Counted from the stretch's first letter, positions 1-27,009 are shown. The stretch: 64,000 nt of DNA from Tiliqua scincoides (GCF_035046505.1 NC_089822.1:116515307-116579306), one strand, 5' to 3'. A program made the numbers and translations. The notes: generated by a model from the sequence alone, not told the origin.

Positions 1-91
1 TAATGCCCCCCCCTCAGTGTGTTTTGCCCTTGTGAATTCAGGCCAAGTTCCCTGGTTGGCTGATGGGGATTTCTGTTCTCGGTCTGTACAG

Positions 92-14522
<14,431 letters not shown>

Positions 14523-15360
14523 GAGTGCTGGGGGGGGGGGGCACATGGGGCGCACGCATCCAGGATAGATGCACCAGAAAGGACTCTACCTCCAACCCTG
14601 ACTTGTGACCCCACCAAGGGTGACAGACTTTTTAAACCTCCCTGAGGGCAAAAGACCTGCAACCTTTGCCCTGTAGGGCTGAAATCCTGGGGTTACAGAA
14701 AGTGGCTGTGGTGCCCCCTGCCAATCTTCAGCCCAGAAGCAATAACAAGCACCCTTTCCTCTGTGTCTGAATTGGGAGGGACAACTCAGAGTGAGCAACA
14801 GGTTTGGGGTGCAGCCAGATAGCTAACCCCTGCCCCCTCAAGCTGGCCACTAAGTGGAGATCCCTCATCCAAATGTTTGTGGACCCTTCCCTTAATCATA
14901 CAGACTCCTATCCCCAACTCCTTGTTGGTAGCTGTTGGAATTTGCCCTTGTTCTGTTTTTTGGTAACCATGGCAACTGGATATTTTTAATCCTTACCTGA
15001 CACACACCCCCTCTGCTCACCCCCCCATCCCACCTGTTGTGCCCTCAACGGGTGCAGTGCCTTACTCATTAATTTATTATTGCATCTTGTTAAGATTATT
15101 GGCTGTAAATGATTCCATTCCCTGGGTGTAGAGATTTCAGTGTAAAAAGTCCTCCATTTTCCCCTCATCCTTCGAGTCTGTGTAAATATTTGCACTGTGG
15201 CCTGGAGGAATTCAATCCCCCACTCCTCCCCCCCAAAAAAATTCCTACTGGGGGTTAAGGAATTTGGGGTGGGGGATATCCCTGCAGCTGCATGGGCTTT
15301 TTATTGGTTCATTTTATAATTAATTTTTCTTTTGCTAAATAAAAGCCTGGAAAAATGTTC
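14523..15360 (+). other. PLXNA3: PLXNA3 3' UTR
   Basis: Non-coding sequence after the TGA at 14520-14522. It has a G-run near 14531 and AT-rich stretches from 15060, and ends shortly after the AATAAA at 15338-15343. No repeat family was recognised inside it, unlike the DNA directly after it. The exact cleavage site is inferred. Confidence 0.75.
15338..15343 (+). terminator. PLXNA3: Polyadenylation signal AATAAA of PLXNA3
   Basis: Canonical hexamer about 0.8 kb after the plexin stop codon, in an AT-rich stretch, followed by a T-rich segment from about 15359. It is the first canonical signal downstream of the stop. Confidence 0.75.
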
Positions 15361-15467
15361 TTCTTGATGTCATATGGGGGGGACAGGGGGACGACAATGT
15401 CCCAAGAGAAGAATCATGGGGAATGTACCCCTTATGTTCCATGTTTACAAAATGTTGTGGTGTATAC

Positions 15468-16184
15468 CAGGGGTCTCCAAAATTTTCGGCAGGAGGCCTG
15501 CATCAAATATCTAGCATGGTGTCAAGGGCCGGAAAATAAAATTTAAATTTGAATATATTCAAATTTAAATTAAATTTGAACAAATTGAAATGGAAAAAAA
15601 ATTATTTTAAAATTAAATTTATATTAAATTTGAATAACTTTCAATATCCATGAATTAGGAAAAAAATCTCTGAAAGGCTAGAAGCTACACGGATTGGTTC
15701 CATGATTTCTCCCAACAGAAAAGTTTGTCCCCAGCCTCCAAACAGTAGAAATTAATTCTTAAAAAATCTCTGAAAGGACAGAAGTACCACAGACCTTGTT
15801 TGCAGCAATCCCACTCAGCACCCAGCAGTAGAGAGTCTCCAACCCTCCAGAGGCTCCAGACCTTGGTGTTCAGGCCCTGTAATCCTCCCTTTAATCCTCA
15901 GGAGGTAAAGGGAGCTCTGCTTCCCTCTGGGAGAAGAAGTTCACTTCTGGTTTTTCTGAAAGGCTCTCCAAAAGCCTTTTGAAAAACTGGAAGTGACCTT
16001 CTAAGGCCTCCCAGAGCTTTAGAATCCCTCTGGAGGCATTCTCAGAACATCCTCTGAAGGTGAGGGGAGCAGTGCTCTGCTCGCCTCCAGAGGATTTCGG
16101 GGTCCCAGGAGCGGATCACCAAAGGGTTGGAGGCTCACTGCGGGCTGAATGTAGGCTCGCTGCAGGCCGCATTGGAGTCCTCCA
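15468..16184. mobile_element. hAT-like non-autonomous element
   Basis: 717 bp starting CAGGGGTCTCCAAAATTTTC, located just after the plexin polyadenylation site. The flanks GTGTATAC (15,460-15,467) and GTCTATAC (16,185-16,192) match at 7 of 8 bases. AT-rich interior of AAATTTGAA-type repeats, shared in character with 41,760-42,298 and 51,321-51,781. Confidence 0.7.
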
Positions 16185-16192
16185 GTCTATAC

Positions 16193-17870
16193 AAACACAC
16201 ACACACACACACACCCCTGCAATAGTCAGTCCATCTGTGAAGTTGGTCCCCGTTCTCTTTGATATTGCTCCTAAAATTCAGAATGACACTGTCCCTTAAC
16301 ATTTAGGATAAGACCCTGTTGCTTTCTTTACTATGTCATTTGTGATATTCTTGCAAGTCTCTTGCATCTTTTTCTTTTCTGAGGGGTTCCACCCTTTGTG
16401 CCACCATCGTAGCTGCTTCATGTACAGCTGTGTTTGCTACAGCAGATGCAGAACATGCAAACAAGAAGACCCACATTCTTCACGCGGATATTCAGTTAGG
16501 GTTCCCAGAGGTGTTTATGTGGGTATTCTAAATATTTGCATTTATAACTCACGTTATGGGTTTGCTGCAGGAAACATTGATGTCCCCATGGCAAACATGA
16601 TTGCCACATGTTCACTCTTCTAGGGATTGGGAATTCCTCTTCTTCATGTAGTGTCTCCTTGAGCTTCTCTGCAATGGAATGCTGCACTTTTGATTGCAGG
16701 TGGGAAATGCCAAGTACAAAACTAACTCAGCAGGGAGGAGGGTTTTTGTCCAGCACTTTGCTTGCTGTGTTTGCAGCAAAGTGCTGACTTTCCTGTGTTT
16801 TTAACACAAGGAAGCATTCAAAATGCACAGTTGGCTACAATGCCATTCATTTTATCACCTTGCATTCTGCCACCTGCTTCTGTGACAAGGAGACATGTCC
16901 ACACCAGGGTTGGTTCCACACTTAGCACTTTAGTCTGGAATTGCAATCCTTTGTTCACTCACTTTTTAGAGAATCCAGATGACAGTTTGTTGCCACTCCT
17001 TAGCATTCCTGCACTTCTTTCCTGTCTTTTTCTCAGACCTAACCTGTGGCTGCTTTCAGAAGATTTTGACTTAATTGCAGTTCCAGCCTTCCCAGCTTGG
17101 GCTGGCAAAGGCTTTTAGGGCTCCTGTGTCTTTAATTAGAAGTTTCCTCCTTGCAGCGTCTGTCCATCTTATTGTTCCCAATCAGGATTATGAATGCACA
17201 GCCTTTTAATTATCCCTTAATTAACTGAATTCTGTCCCCTGTGGGAGGCCTTTACATTCTTGTTTCCTCTTTTTTAGATGCCCCTTATAGGGAACAGGAT
17301 GCCAATCATGTAGGTGCCTGTCCCAGAAGGGACAGGATCTAATAAATTAACAGGCTATTCATTGGTAACACTGCTGCCACACTGAACATGGAACCTATTT
17401 ATTTAGTCAGTTAGTCAGTCAATTTCTACCCTGCCTCTCCCACCCACCTCCATAAAGGACACCCAAGGTAGCAACTACAGGTGTAGACATTGCAAGGAGG
17501 AAGCTTCTTATTGAAGATGTAGAGGACCTTTGCAGACTAGGACTTACTTCTAACTAAAAATTACAGAAGGGTCTTGGCCAGGGGGACAGACATTGCTGGA
17601 TAATTAGCACTACGTTAAGTGCTATGTTACTTGCAGAACTAGCAAGAGTCTGTATCTCCCTACTGTTGTATGGCCTTTTCCCCTTCTCTTCCCAGTTCAA
17701 TTTCATCAAATTAAAAGGCAACCATTGTAGAAACTGTACCTGTTTCTTCCATCATTCTGGTTAGCTTCTGATCTATCTACTTGTTCATCACCATGAATTT
17801 CAAATTAATCGGTCATTAATACCGTTGGTATACCAGAAATGATTACAACAATGTTTTGAAACAATGCAGA
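16193..17870. other. Intergenic stretch, little recognised
   Basis: Begins with a short (AC)n run to about 16,215. A degraded LINE-tail-like piece (TTTATTTAGTCAGTTAG and a pyrimidine-rich flank) lies near 17,395-17,470. Otherwise no gene, RNA or named repeat was recognised. Confidence 0.5.
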
Positions 17871-17879
17871 TGACATAAA

Positions 17880-18630
17880 AATGCTAAGGTGCCACCTGCA
17901 TTTAAAGGCAACATTCTACTTCCTTATATCAAAGATTACTAATATTCTCTGTAAAGCCAATTTCAGAACAACTTTCACGCCAACTATCAAGGTCCAGCAA
18001 CTTCTTCAAAATTCAAAGGATAGGAGACAACAGCTAAACACACTTGGTGTGTAGTGTAATCGTGTCTACATAGGTACCACCAAACGTTCTATAAAAACTG
18101 GATTTGCAGAACATGAGAGGCACTGCCGTTCAATGCACCTGGATCAATCAGCAATAGCACAGCATACAGTAGAAACGGGTCATCAAATAATTTTCAAAGC
18201 CACACAGGTTCTTTCCAGTAATAGATTTTGTTTCCCAAAGCTTTACAGAGAAGCAATCGAAATAGTTAAACATCCCCAAAACATCAACAGGAAAGAAGAG
18301 GCATACGTATTAGCAATACCTGGCTTCCAGTCCTAAAAAAAACAGACATTAAAGTGCTTTATAAGGAAGAGGTTTCTAGCAGAGATGGATACTGTGGTTA
18401 GGCTGAGTTTGCTTAAGAATGCAGCAGTAAAATGGAACTCTAAGCACCTGGAGGGTACTGGTTTTTTAAGTGCTGTCTCTGGCTTGCTCTTTAGCAATGT
18501 GTCCTCTCTGGGCGCATTCTCCCTGATGAAGTTTTGAAAAAAGAGAGTGAAACATTGGACTTTTTAACAACATGGATTCTAATTCTTTGACACAACCATG
18601 GTCTTCTCACCCAAATAAATATATGCTAAA
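17880..18630 (+). mobile_element. Penelope-like retroelement, 3' part with GIY-YIG endonuclease remnant
   Basis: The + strand frame from about 17,900 has the linker typical before the endonuclease (KVQQLLQNSKDR), then after a frame break VGTTKRSIKTGFAEHERHC, DQSAIAQHTVETGHQI and LYREAIEIVKHPQNINRKEE. These are hallmark blocks of the Penelope GIY-YIG domain. The open part ends at 18,336; CCTGATGAAG with GAGTGAAACATTGG near 18,520 resembles the family 3' region. The reverse transcriptase is missing, so the copy is truncated and dead. Confidence 0.85.
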
Positions 18631-19385
18631 TTGTTGGATTATTGTGGACCATGAACACCTATGAACATATACAATCCGTCATTCTTTTAACCTTTAGACT
18701 TCTCATTGTTCAGATATTTTGGGATGTATGCATTTTATTTATTTGTCCTGGAGACAATCGACAGCCACTGGCTTTACTGTGGCACTGTCCCCTTCAGCTG
18801 CAGAGATAAAAGTTGGGTGTTGTAAAAGGCAGTCAAAAACCTGTGGTTAATTGCACAGGACAACAAAGCAACAAAGAGCAGTGGGTACCAGCAGCTGCAA
18901 ATCTTGCTGACTTTGACCCCAGCTGACTATAACAATGCCCCTCCACATGGCCCAAGGTTAGGAGTCCTTCATATATCCCAGCATTAAGGAACCAAAGAAT
19001 TGGGGCAGATGTGAACTTGTAGCTTCTGTGAAGAACATTGAGAACAGAACTTCTAAACTTGTAAATGAAATGTTAAGATGATGGATAAAAATGGATGGTT
19101 TTTCCTTCTCCTACCCCATCACTCTTTTGCAAGGGGGAAAATACTCCTAATGTGTGGTCTGCTCTTGAAATAAAGGTTCCGGTACCTACATAGTATCTGT
19201 AGCAGAGACTTCCAAGCGTGAAACCTGACAGTTTTTCTTATTCCAACAGTTTTTTTATTTCTTATTCTTATAAGTCTTTCTTATTCCAACAGTGCTAACA
19301 ATAACAAGTAAAACAAAAAGTGAAAAGAAATCTCTGCTATAGCTGATCTTGAGCCAATTGTTCAGTGTTCCTTACCTGTCAAATA

Positions 19386-19950
19386 CAGGTGGGACCTTAG
19401 TATCTACTGATTTGACTTATCACTGATACCACTGAAGTCCATCTTTAAATGCCGTGTAACAAGGAAAAAAGTACCAAATCCAATTTTCTACCTTCGCACT
19501 GTCAAATAATTATAATTTCATTCCATTTGATTCCATTTTCACCCCCTCTAGTGGCTGATTGCAGTATAGAGTCTATACCAGTGATTTGTAACCTTTTTCA
19601 TCTTGCAGCACACAGACAAGATACTAAAATTGTCAAGGCACACCATCAGTTTTTTTGACAATTGACAAGGCATGCCACACTGACACCAGGGGCTCGCATC
19701 CCCCAATGGCCCTACTAACAAATGCTTCTCCCCCGAACTCCCACAGCACACCTGTAGACCATCCACAGCACACCAGTGTGCCATGGCACAGTGGTTGAAA
19801 ATGGCTGGTCTATATCAATACATTGTGGGGTGACAACAGAGCAGCAAGAAACCTGGAAGTGGATCTTTAAAGCTGTTTTTCCACTGATCTTTTTTACCCA
19901 CTAGGGGTTCCAAAACAGAACCCCAGTGGATAACGAGGCTTGATGACCTG
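19386..19950. mobile_element. Tigger-like element (second subfamily), interrupted by a hAT
   Basis: Starts CAGGTGGGACC and ends GATGACCTG, flanked by TA (19,384-19,385 and 19,951-19,952). The interior contains the hAT element at 19,579-19,807. A related piece lies at about 61,740-61,999. Confidence 0.65.
19579..19807. mobile_element. hAT-like MITE nested in a Tigger-like element
   Basis: Starts CAGTGATTTGTAACC and ends GTTGAAAATGGCTG. The flanks GTCTATAC (19,571-19,578) and GTCTATAT (19,808-19,815) match at 7 of 8 bases. An inverted relative lies at 25,119-25,347. Confidence 0.8.
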
Positions 19951-20244
19951 TACAAGCATTTATCAGTTTCCCTTGACCAGATCTTTGTGCACCTTTGCTG
20001 GGTTGTTACCGAATTTCATATTGGCATCCCTGTAGTAACTGGGTATATCTGTAGTAACTGATGTACATGTGTACTTGTTTTATGCAGCTCATCACAGTGA
20101 TGGCTGACAAGGTTCAATAATGTGCGTGGGTCTGGTTTTTTGTGAGCTGCCATTTTGTGACTAGCTCTACTGTGAATCACTATTTTACATCTGGCTCCAG
20201 TTGGTAGATCTTGGCAGTTCAAGGTTGAAAGCAAGTTGTTCATG

Positions 20245-23200
20245 CCAGCCTGAAGATCCTGCCCACCCTTGATCTACTTGTACAATTTAAAAAAAAAAAA
20301 AAGGAAGGAAGGTTGAGGGAGAGAAAAAGCATGCTTGTTCTTTTGAGACAACTGGTCTAAAAACAAATATGGGGTGCCTGCGTGCATTTTCTCTTGTTGA
20401 TTATCAGTTTTGTTTGCACAGGATCATACAGGCTTATTTTGAATGGACGTAGAAACTAGAATACTGTATTCTCATTCAAACATGCATAATATTGAAAATG
20501 TGTGTGGCAGGAAGCGTAGATTTTGAAGCATTCTGCTTTAAGTGCCTTACCTTAGATCAGGGCTCTCCAAACTATGGCCAGATCCAGAGTCTGAAGAAAG
20601 CCCTCCCCTCTGTAAGCAGTGTTTACCGTTCCTGCTGCACTGCTACATACCTTGCCACTCCATCTGGACTAAATTACATTCTCGGCAGTTGTGTCTTCCA
20701 GAAATCCTGCAGCAAAGCCTGCTGGGGTGATGGGCAATAGACGCGACTGGCCAGACGTCGTTTAGTTCAGTTTGGGTGGCAAGATCCGTGGCAGCAGGGT
20801 AAGCGTCGTCTTCATTGGGGAAGCCTTTCCTGGTGCGCAGTGGTCTCTGCTTTGCCTTAGAAGGAGTTAACTAATCTTGCATTAGGAGACAGTGCTCATT
20901 GATTCCTAGGTGAGCTGCCCTTGGAGTTGTGAGCAACTGGTGTTCCTTTTGGAGAGGAGTCTGCCTTGAGAGTTTTAAACTCTGGTGTTCAGGAATGAGC
21001 CCCAGGGGCTGTACTAAGGAATGCATTCTGGGCTCCCTGTGCATTTGTGGTCTGCTGATAGTGGGGAGACACTGGTGGTGTGTGTGTGGGTGTGTGTTGA
21101 TGTGGGATTGTGGCAAATAGCAGCACCCAGGGGAAGGCGGTAACAAGATAAAAGGAAAATTTTGGTGGCAGCTTTATGAATAAGTCATGGGCACATCAGG
21201 GGCCTCATTAGCAGAAGCTCCTGGGTGCTGGGGAGCTGTTGGGGGTGGGGGGGGTTGTTTGTGTCTACTAACTATTGGTGTGACTGATTGAGTTATGACA
21301 ATGATTTAAATATCAGGCAAAACTAGGGAAGTGGGGAAAGAAAAGATGTAGATAGCTACTCTGGCATTTTCTATCATGCAAGGTCCGCTCCCTGTTCAGA
21401 TGTGTACAGGATGAGGAGCTTTAGATAGCAACTTTGCAAGATGGATTCAAATCCCACTGGTACCTATTCAGCATAGAAAGTCCCTGCTTACCACCAGTCA
21501 CCAGTGCCTGTTCTTGGTAAATCACTGGCCCCTGTTCTATCATCTTTATTATTTTTTAAGCTTACACACTGTTGCTTTGAGACTTGGTTCAGTAATAATG
21601 GGAGTGGATGGGAGACAGATCCATCCACTGTGAATGATTATTTTACACACACTCACACCCGCCCTAGCTAGCAAAGATAATTTAAGCCTAAAATAGTGTC
21701 AAGTGGCTGGCAGTGCTTTGAAGGCTGCTGTCTTTCCCCTACGCATGTTGACAAAACCAGAGGCAAAAGAATATGGATGGATAAGCAGCATCCGGAGCAA
21801 TGGGAGTGGACGACCACACTTGCTCCTTTCCCACAGTGGCCCTCTGGCAAAGCGATGCTATGAGAGGTTTATGGTGGGAACGGTGCTGATTATCTTCCAG
21901 TCACAGAGCTATGCAGGGAAGGAAATAATAGGAATGTCTCTCCTCCCCCACCAACAATGACTGGACTGGAGTGGACTAAGAAGCTAGGGTCTTATGCTTC
22001 CTATACTGGGGTTTTAAAAGCCCTGCTGGGCGTGGGGGGAGAGCAGCAACCTCTTCATGCACATCCTATCCCCTGCTAATTCAATCTGGATCCATCAGCT
22101 TTGACAGTGCAGCCCACAAAGGGCCACTCAGGGAAATGAAATGCCCGGTCCCATTAAATTCGCTCTTCTGACAGCCAGCAGCTGCATCTTGCTCTGGCCT
22201 GGCATGGGTCCTTCTCAGTTTAGCCCCTCTGTCCAACTCTGTCTATTAACACCCCCCCCCCAACTTGTTCTCCCTTTTCCTTTGTCTCCTTCCTTTTGCC
22301 CACCTGCAAATCACGCACAATATAATCCTCACAGCTGAGAGAATTTAAATTCTTCTACTTTCTCTGTCCAGCCCATCAGTGACAGCCCCCCTCCATCTCT
22401 TCACTACTGCTCCCCCCCCCAGATTATCCCTTATTATGGGGAAGCAGCACTTCTGCTTTTAATCCTATGGGAACTGTCTAAATCCCAGGCCCTTTGAAGT
22501 TGTTTTCTGCATAACCAGTGAAAATCTTCTGCCTAGTGGCACAGCAAAATCATGCCTAATTTAGAGCCAGGGCTTCGTTCTAAGACCAGGATTTGACCCT
22601 GGATAGAGGCACAGAATGCTTCTGAGCATGTGCAGAGTGCCCTTCCTGCTTAGTAACTACAGCTAGTCACAATACATTTTGGAATTGAAGAGCTGGGTAT
22701 GTCAAAGAACATCTCACTAGAAATTAAGATGTCATATTGGGATTGTTGGAAGTCATTAATACCACACCCTCCAAGATGAACAGACAAAAAAAGGTACACA
22801 GCCCTCTTCTCATACCCTAGGCAATTAAGGCATATTTTGGAGTTGGAGGAGCCTGTGTGAAATTACTTTCACTTGAGTCCTGAATGCCTCGCAATCCAGG
22901 AGCCTCAGTCATACTTTCACCCAAATCTAGGAGTTCTTTGAGCATGACGCTAAGGAGCATGATGCTGTATAAGGGGAGGTTGGTAATTGGGGGGGGGGGG
23001 GTTCCTATCCCTGGTGTGCGAGACACTTCAGCTGCTTGGCACCCAAGCCCCAGTTGACCTGACTCTACTCTGGCAATGGTTTTTGTGGGTTGCGGAGAGA
23101 GGCAGAAGAGGAAATCCCACCGCTGACTCCATCCATTAACCTTGTGTCGGCTGCTTGCCCACAGAGGGGATGAATAATTAATAATCCATCGGTGCAGACG

Positions 23201-23360
23201 GTGGTGGTGGCCAGAGGCCGGGGGAGTGTGCTCCTGCCTCCATCTGTTGAGGTCGCCGGAGGAGGGGGGAGAAGTGCTCGGCTCAAGTTAGTGCTTATGG
23301 TGGGGGGGGGAGTGGAACTTGTGATTGTAGAAAAGCTGAGGGAATGGGTTGGGAGAGGTC
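20245..23360. other. Intergenic stretch, mostly unrecognised
   Basis: Holds a poly-A-like run near 20,290, a possible hAT left end near 20,565 (CAGGGCTCTCCAAACTATGG) and G- or C-runs (22,248; 22,990). No exon-like frame was found. A repeat-poor part around 23,050-23,200 carries closely spaced ATTA motifs and could be non-coding regulatory DNA; that is speculation. Confidence 0.4.
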
Positions 23361-23372
23361 CAGCATCTAGAG

Positions 23373-23718
23373 CAGGGGTGTCAAACTCGTTTCATGCCAA
23401 GGGCCGAACAGCATTCATGGTGCATGCTGAGGGCCGGAAATGATGTCATTAGGCAGGAAATGATGTCATTAAACAGGTCATAACCATAAATAAGCACTTT
23501 TTCACTTTCTCACTTAGGAACTCATTAACTGCAAATGACAGAAGAGAAAATATACAAATCTTGATCATATTTCAAGATATGGGAGAGCCCAATTTTCATG
23601 TGGGCTGCCCTTGCAGCAGTAATACCTCAGCACTGCTCAGCAGCTGAGAGCCTGAGGACCGGATAAAAAGCTTCCGCGGGCTACATCTGGCCCCTGGGCC
23701 TTAAGTTTGACACTCCTG
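23373..23718. mobile_element. hAT-like MITE (GTTTGACAC-end family), copy 1
   Basis: Starts CAGGGGTGTCAAACTC and ends GTTTGACACTCCTG, flanked by a perfect 8-bp duplication ATCTAGAG (23,365-23,372 and 23,719-23,726). 346 bp with GGAAATGATGTCATTA repeated inside. Two other copies are present (32,760-33,065 and about 54,323-54,595). Confidence 0.9.
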
Positions 23719-23912
23719 ATCTAGAGTCCAAACCCTTCCTTTTCTCCTTACTGTTGGTAGTACTGAAGTAGTGGTGGTGGTGGTGGTAGTGTAATAGTTT
23801 GGATCCTGGAGTAATGGAGGGGCAAACGACTAGGACTAGGGCCTTGATCCTGCTAAAGTTAGTTGTGACTGAGCCCCACTAAAAGCAGTGGGACTGAAAT
23901 TGGTTGTCAATA

Positions 23913-24522
23913 CAGGTTGAGTCTCTTTATTCCTGAGGGTTCCTTTCCAATAACTCACCTGGATGGCAAAAAGCAAATCAATTTAAAAAGCAAAGTTTCT
24001 TTGCTCTGGTGATTTAAAAACAGCCTTGCTGACCTTTGTAATGCACACAGAGACAATCAGTCTCTCTCCAGGAGATTAGGCTTCATTAGCAGGCAGCAAT
24101 CCCTCCCTTCACCAGGAGCCCCAGCAAGGGGGAAAGAATGGAGAAGATGATAATCACTGCCATTTAGCCTTATTTCATGTGCTCAGGGGGAAGGGAGGAG
24201 TGAAGCCTACAGAGAGAATGATTGATGGATTGTCAGCCGGCTGCCCTCTCTGGCATTGTTAAAGGACTGTTTTCCTTTAATTTAAAGGACCCTTCTCATC
24301 AGTTTTGAGACAGAAAAATCTGTGGATACTTGGGTTATACCTGTAATAACTTGTATGACTGTCTCTCTGCAAGAGTAAAAAGCAGTTTTTAAAACAGTGA
24401 ATTTAAAGGGGTGCATTTTTCCCCTTCTCCAGGGATCAGCACATTCCTTCTCATTTGCAGAGGCCATTTGTTTTGAGTCAAATCCGTGTATAAAAAATCA
24501 ATTTATAACAAGGCTGGACCTG
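23913..24522 (-). mobile_element. Tigger-like non-autonomous element, copy 2
   Basis: Inverted near-full copy of the element at 8214-8822, starting CAGGTTGAGTCTC and ending AGGCTGGACCTG. TA precedes it (23,911-23,912); the right flank reads TG, a mutated or shifted border. Confidence 0.75.
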
Positions 24523-25118
24523 TGTATTGATTCAGTGCAACTTATTATGATTAGGTCTAAATAGATTAGGGGCCCAGAAATCTAATTATAGTGTTTGTGG
24601 CAGGGGACTGGAGAGCAGAGGATTGTCATCACCTATATGGTGATGCCCCCATCACCATCTGTAGCAAGTTGCTCACTTGTAGAATAATCACAGTATCAGT
24701 AGATGGGCATAGCCCCTTCAGGCAGCTGCCAGGTGCTCAGCATCCTGAAAGGGTCCACTGCTGGATTAGTTTATCCTCAGCCCCTTCCCCCAAGAAAGAC
24801 TGGACCCAAATGCAGTTCAGTAGGCAGCCTCTGTTCCTCCCTCCAATGCACCTGGCGTAGCATTGTTCCAGTAGATTGTGAAGAAAATGGGCCTCAATAC
24901 TATGTGTCTCAATACTACATTGAGACACTGTGGAAGGAAAAATTGGTGGGTGGTCACCACCAAGGAACACTTCAGAGAAAAAGAATAAAAATAGACAGAT
25001 CCATCACCCTTCCCAAATCCTCATGAATCTTCTGGGGAGGGGTCCATCAAGTCTGGCACTGGACCTGTTAGAAAGACAGTTTTAAAGTGCTAATAGAGAA
25101 GAGAGTATACTTAAAATG

Positions 25119-25347
25119 GCCAACCATTTTCAACCACTGTACTGTGGCACACTGGTGTGCCACAGATGGTCTGCAGGTGTGCTGCAGGAGTTTTGGGGAG
25201 GATCATCTTTTAGTAGGGCCACTGGGGGTGCGAGCCCCTGCAGTCAGTGCAGTGTACCTTGTCAATTGTCAAAAAACGGATGGTGTGCCTTAACAATTGA
25301 AGTGCCTTGTCAGTGTGCCATGAGATGAAAAAGGTTGAAAATCGCTG
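25119..25347. mobile_element. hAT-like MITE, inverted relative of the 19.6 kb copy
   Basis: Contains CCATTTTCAACCACTG at the left and AAAGGTTGAAAATCGCTG at the right, with shared interior blocks GCACACTGGTGTGCCA and GACAATTGACAA (inverted). No clear duplication was found. Confidence 0.65.
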
Positions 25348-25419
25348 ACATTAGACATTGTGCTGCAGTGGCAGGGCTTATACGTTGAATTCAGATTTCT
25401 ACGAATCTATGACCTGTGA

Positions 25420-26975
25420 CCTGTTGGCAACCTTCAGTCTCGAAAGACTATGGTATCGCGCTCTGAATGGTGGTTCTGGAACAGCGTCTAGTGTGGCTGA
25501 AAAGCCCAATTCAGGAGTGACAGTCCCTTCCACACCGGGAGCAAGTGCAATCTGTCCCTGGTCTGTCTCCCTGGCTATGGGCCTTCCTTCTTTGCCTCTT
25601 AGCCTCAGACTGTTAACCAAGTGTCTCTTCAAACTGGGAAAGGCCATGCTGCACAGCCTGCCTCCAAGCAGGCCGCTCAGAGGCCAGGTTTTCCAACCTT
25701 GAGGTCCACTCCTAAGGCCTTCAGATCCCTCTTGCAGATGTCCTTGTATCGCAGCTGTGGTCTACCTGTAGGGTGCTTTCCTTGCATGAGTTCTCCATAG
25801 AGGAGATTCTTTGGGATCCAGCCATCATCCATTCTCACGACATGACCGAGCCAATGCAGGCGGCTCTGTTTCAGCAGTGCATGCATGCTAGGGATTCCAG
25901 CACGTTCCAGGACTGTGTTGTTTGGAACTTTGTCCTGCCAGGTGATGCCGAGAATGCGTCGGAGGCAGCGCATGTGGAAAGCGTTCAGTTTCCTCTCCTG
26001 TTGTGAGCTAAAAGTCCATGACTCGCTGCAGTACAGAAGTGTACTCAGGACGCAAGCTCTGTAGACCTGGATCTTGGTATGTTCCGTCAGCTTCTTGTTG
26101 GACCAGACTCTCTTTGTGAGTCTGGAAAACGTGGTAGCTGCTTTACCAATGCGCTTGTTTAGCTCGGTATCGAGAGAATGAGTGTCGGAGATCGTTGAGC
26201 CAAGGTACACAAAGTCATGGACAACCTCCAGTTCATGCTCAGAGATTGTAATGCAGGGAGGTGAGTCCACATCCTGAACCATGACCTGTGTTTTCTTCAG
26301 GCTGATTGTCAGTCCAAAATCTTGGCAGGCCTTGCTAAAACGATCCATGAGCTGCTGGAGATCTTTGGCAGAGTGGGTAGTGACAGCTGCATCGTCGGCA
26401 AAGAGGAAGTCACGCAGACATTTCAGCTGGACTTTGGATTTTGCTCTCAGTCTGGAGAGGTTGAAGAGCTTTCCGTCTGATCTGGTCCGGAGATAGATGC
26501 CTTCTGTTGCAGTTCCAAAGGCCTGCTTCAGCAGGACAGCGAAGAAAATCCCAAACAAGGTTGGTGCAAGAACACAGCCCTGCTTCACTCCGCTTCGGAT
26601 GTCAAAAGGGTCTGATGTGGAGCCATCGAAGACAACAGTGCCCTTCATGTCCTTGTGGAAAGATCTGATGATGCTGAGGAGCCTGGGTGGACATCCAATC
26701 TTGGGGAGAATCTTGAAGAGGCCGTCTCTGCTGACCAGGTCGAAAGCCTTTGTGAGATCTATGAAGGCTATAAAGAGTGGCTGTCGTTGTTCCCTGCATT
26801 TCTCCTGCAGTTGTCTAAGGGAGAATACCATATCAGTGGTGGACCTGTTGGCTCGGAATCCACACTGCGATTCTGGATAGACGCTCTCTGCAAGTACCTG
26901 GAGCCTCTTTAGTACAACTCGGGCAAACAGCTTTCCTACAACGCTAAGGAGAGAGATGCCGCGGTAGTTGTTGCT
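25420..26975 (-). mobile_element. LINE (non-LTR retrotransposon), 5' truncated, reverse transcriptase frame open
   Basis: Read on the - strand from about 26,975 to the stop at 25,677: an unbroken frame of about 430 codons with no initiator, covering the reverse transcriptase core and C-terminal part. Seen in order: NYRGISLLSVVGKLFARV, GFRANRSTTD, FIDLTKAFDLVSR, RSGVKQGCVLAPTLF, the catalytic FADDAAV box, VYLGSTISDTHSLDTELNKR, LRRILGITWQDKVPN and the C-terminal RLHWLGHVVRMDD. A non-coding 3' part of about 250 bases follows to about 25,420. The endonuclease and 5' end are missing. The clade was not determined. The intact frame suggests a fairly young insertion. Confidence 0.93.
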
Positions 26976-27007
26976 ACCTAGTGCTACCTAGTGCTACCTA
27001 GTGCTAG
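26972..27007. repeat. Tandem 10-bp repeat at the LINE 5' junction
   Basis: The unit TGCTACCTAG is present three times plus a partial unit, exactly where similarity to the LINE frame stops. Confidence 0.9.
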
Positions 27008-27009
27008 AA

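Noticed and set aside
24591-24860. WRAEDC string resembling the LAGE3 motif WKAEDC
   Set aside because: Neighbouring residues do not match LAGE3, it is on the + strand, and no splice borders surround it. Chance match.
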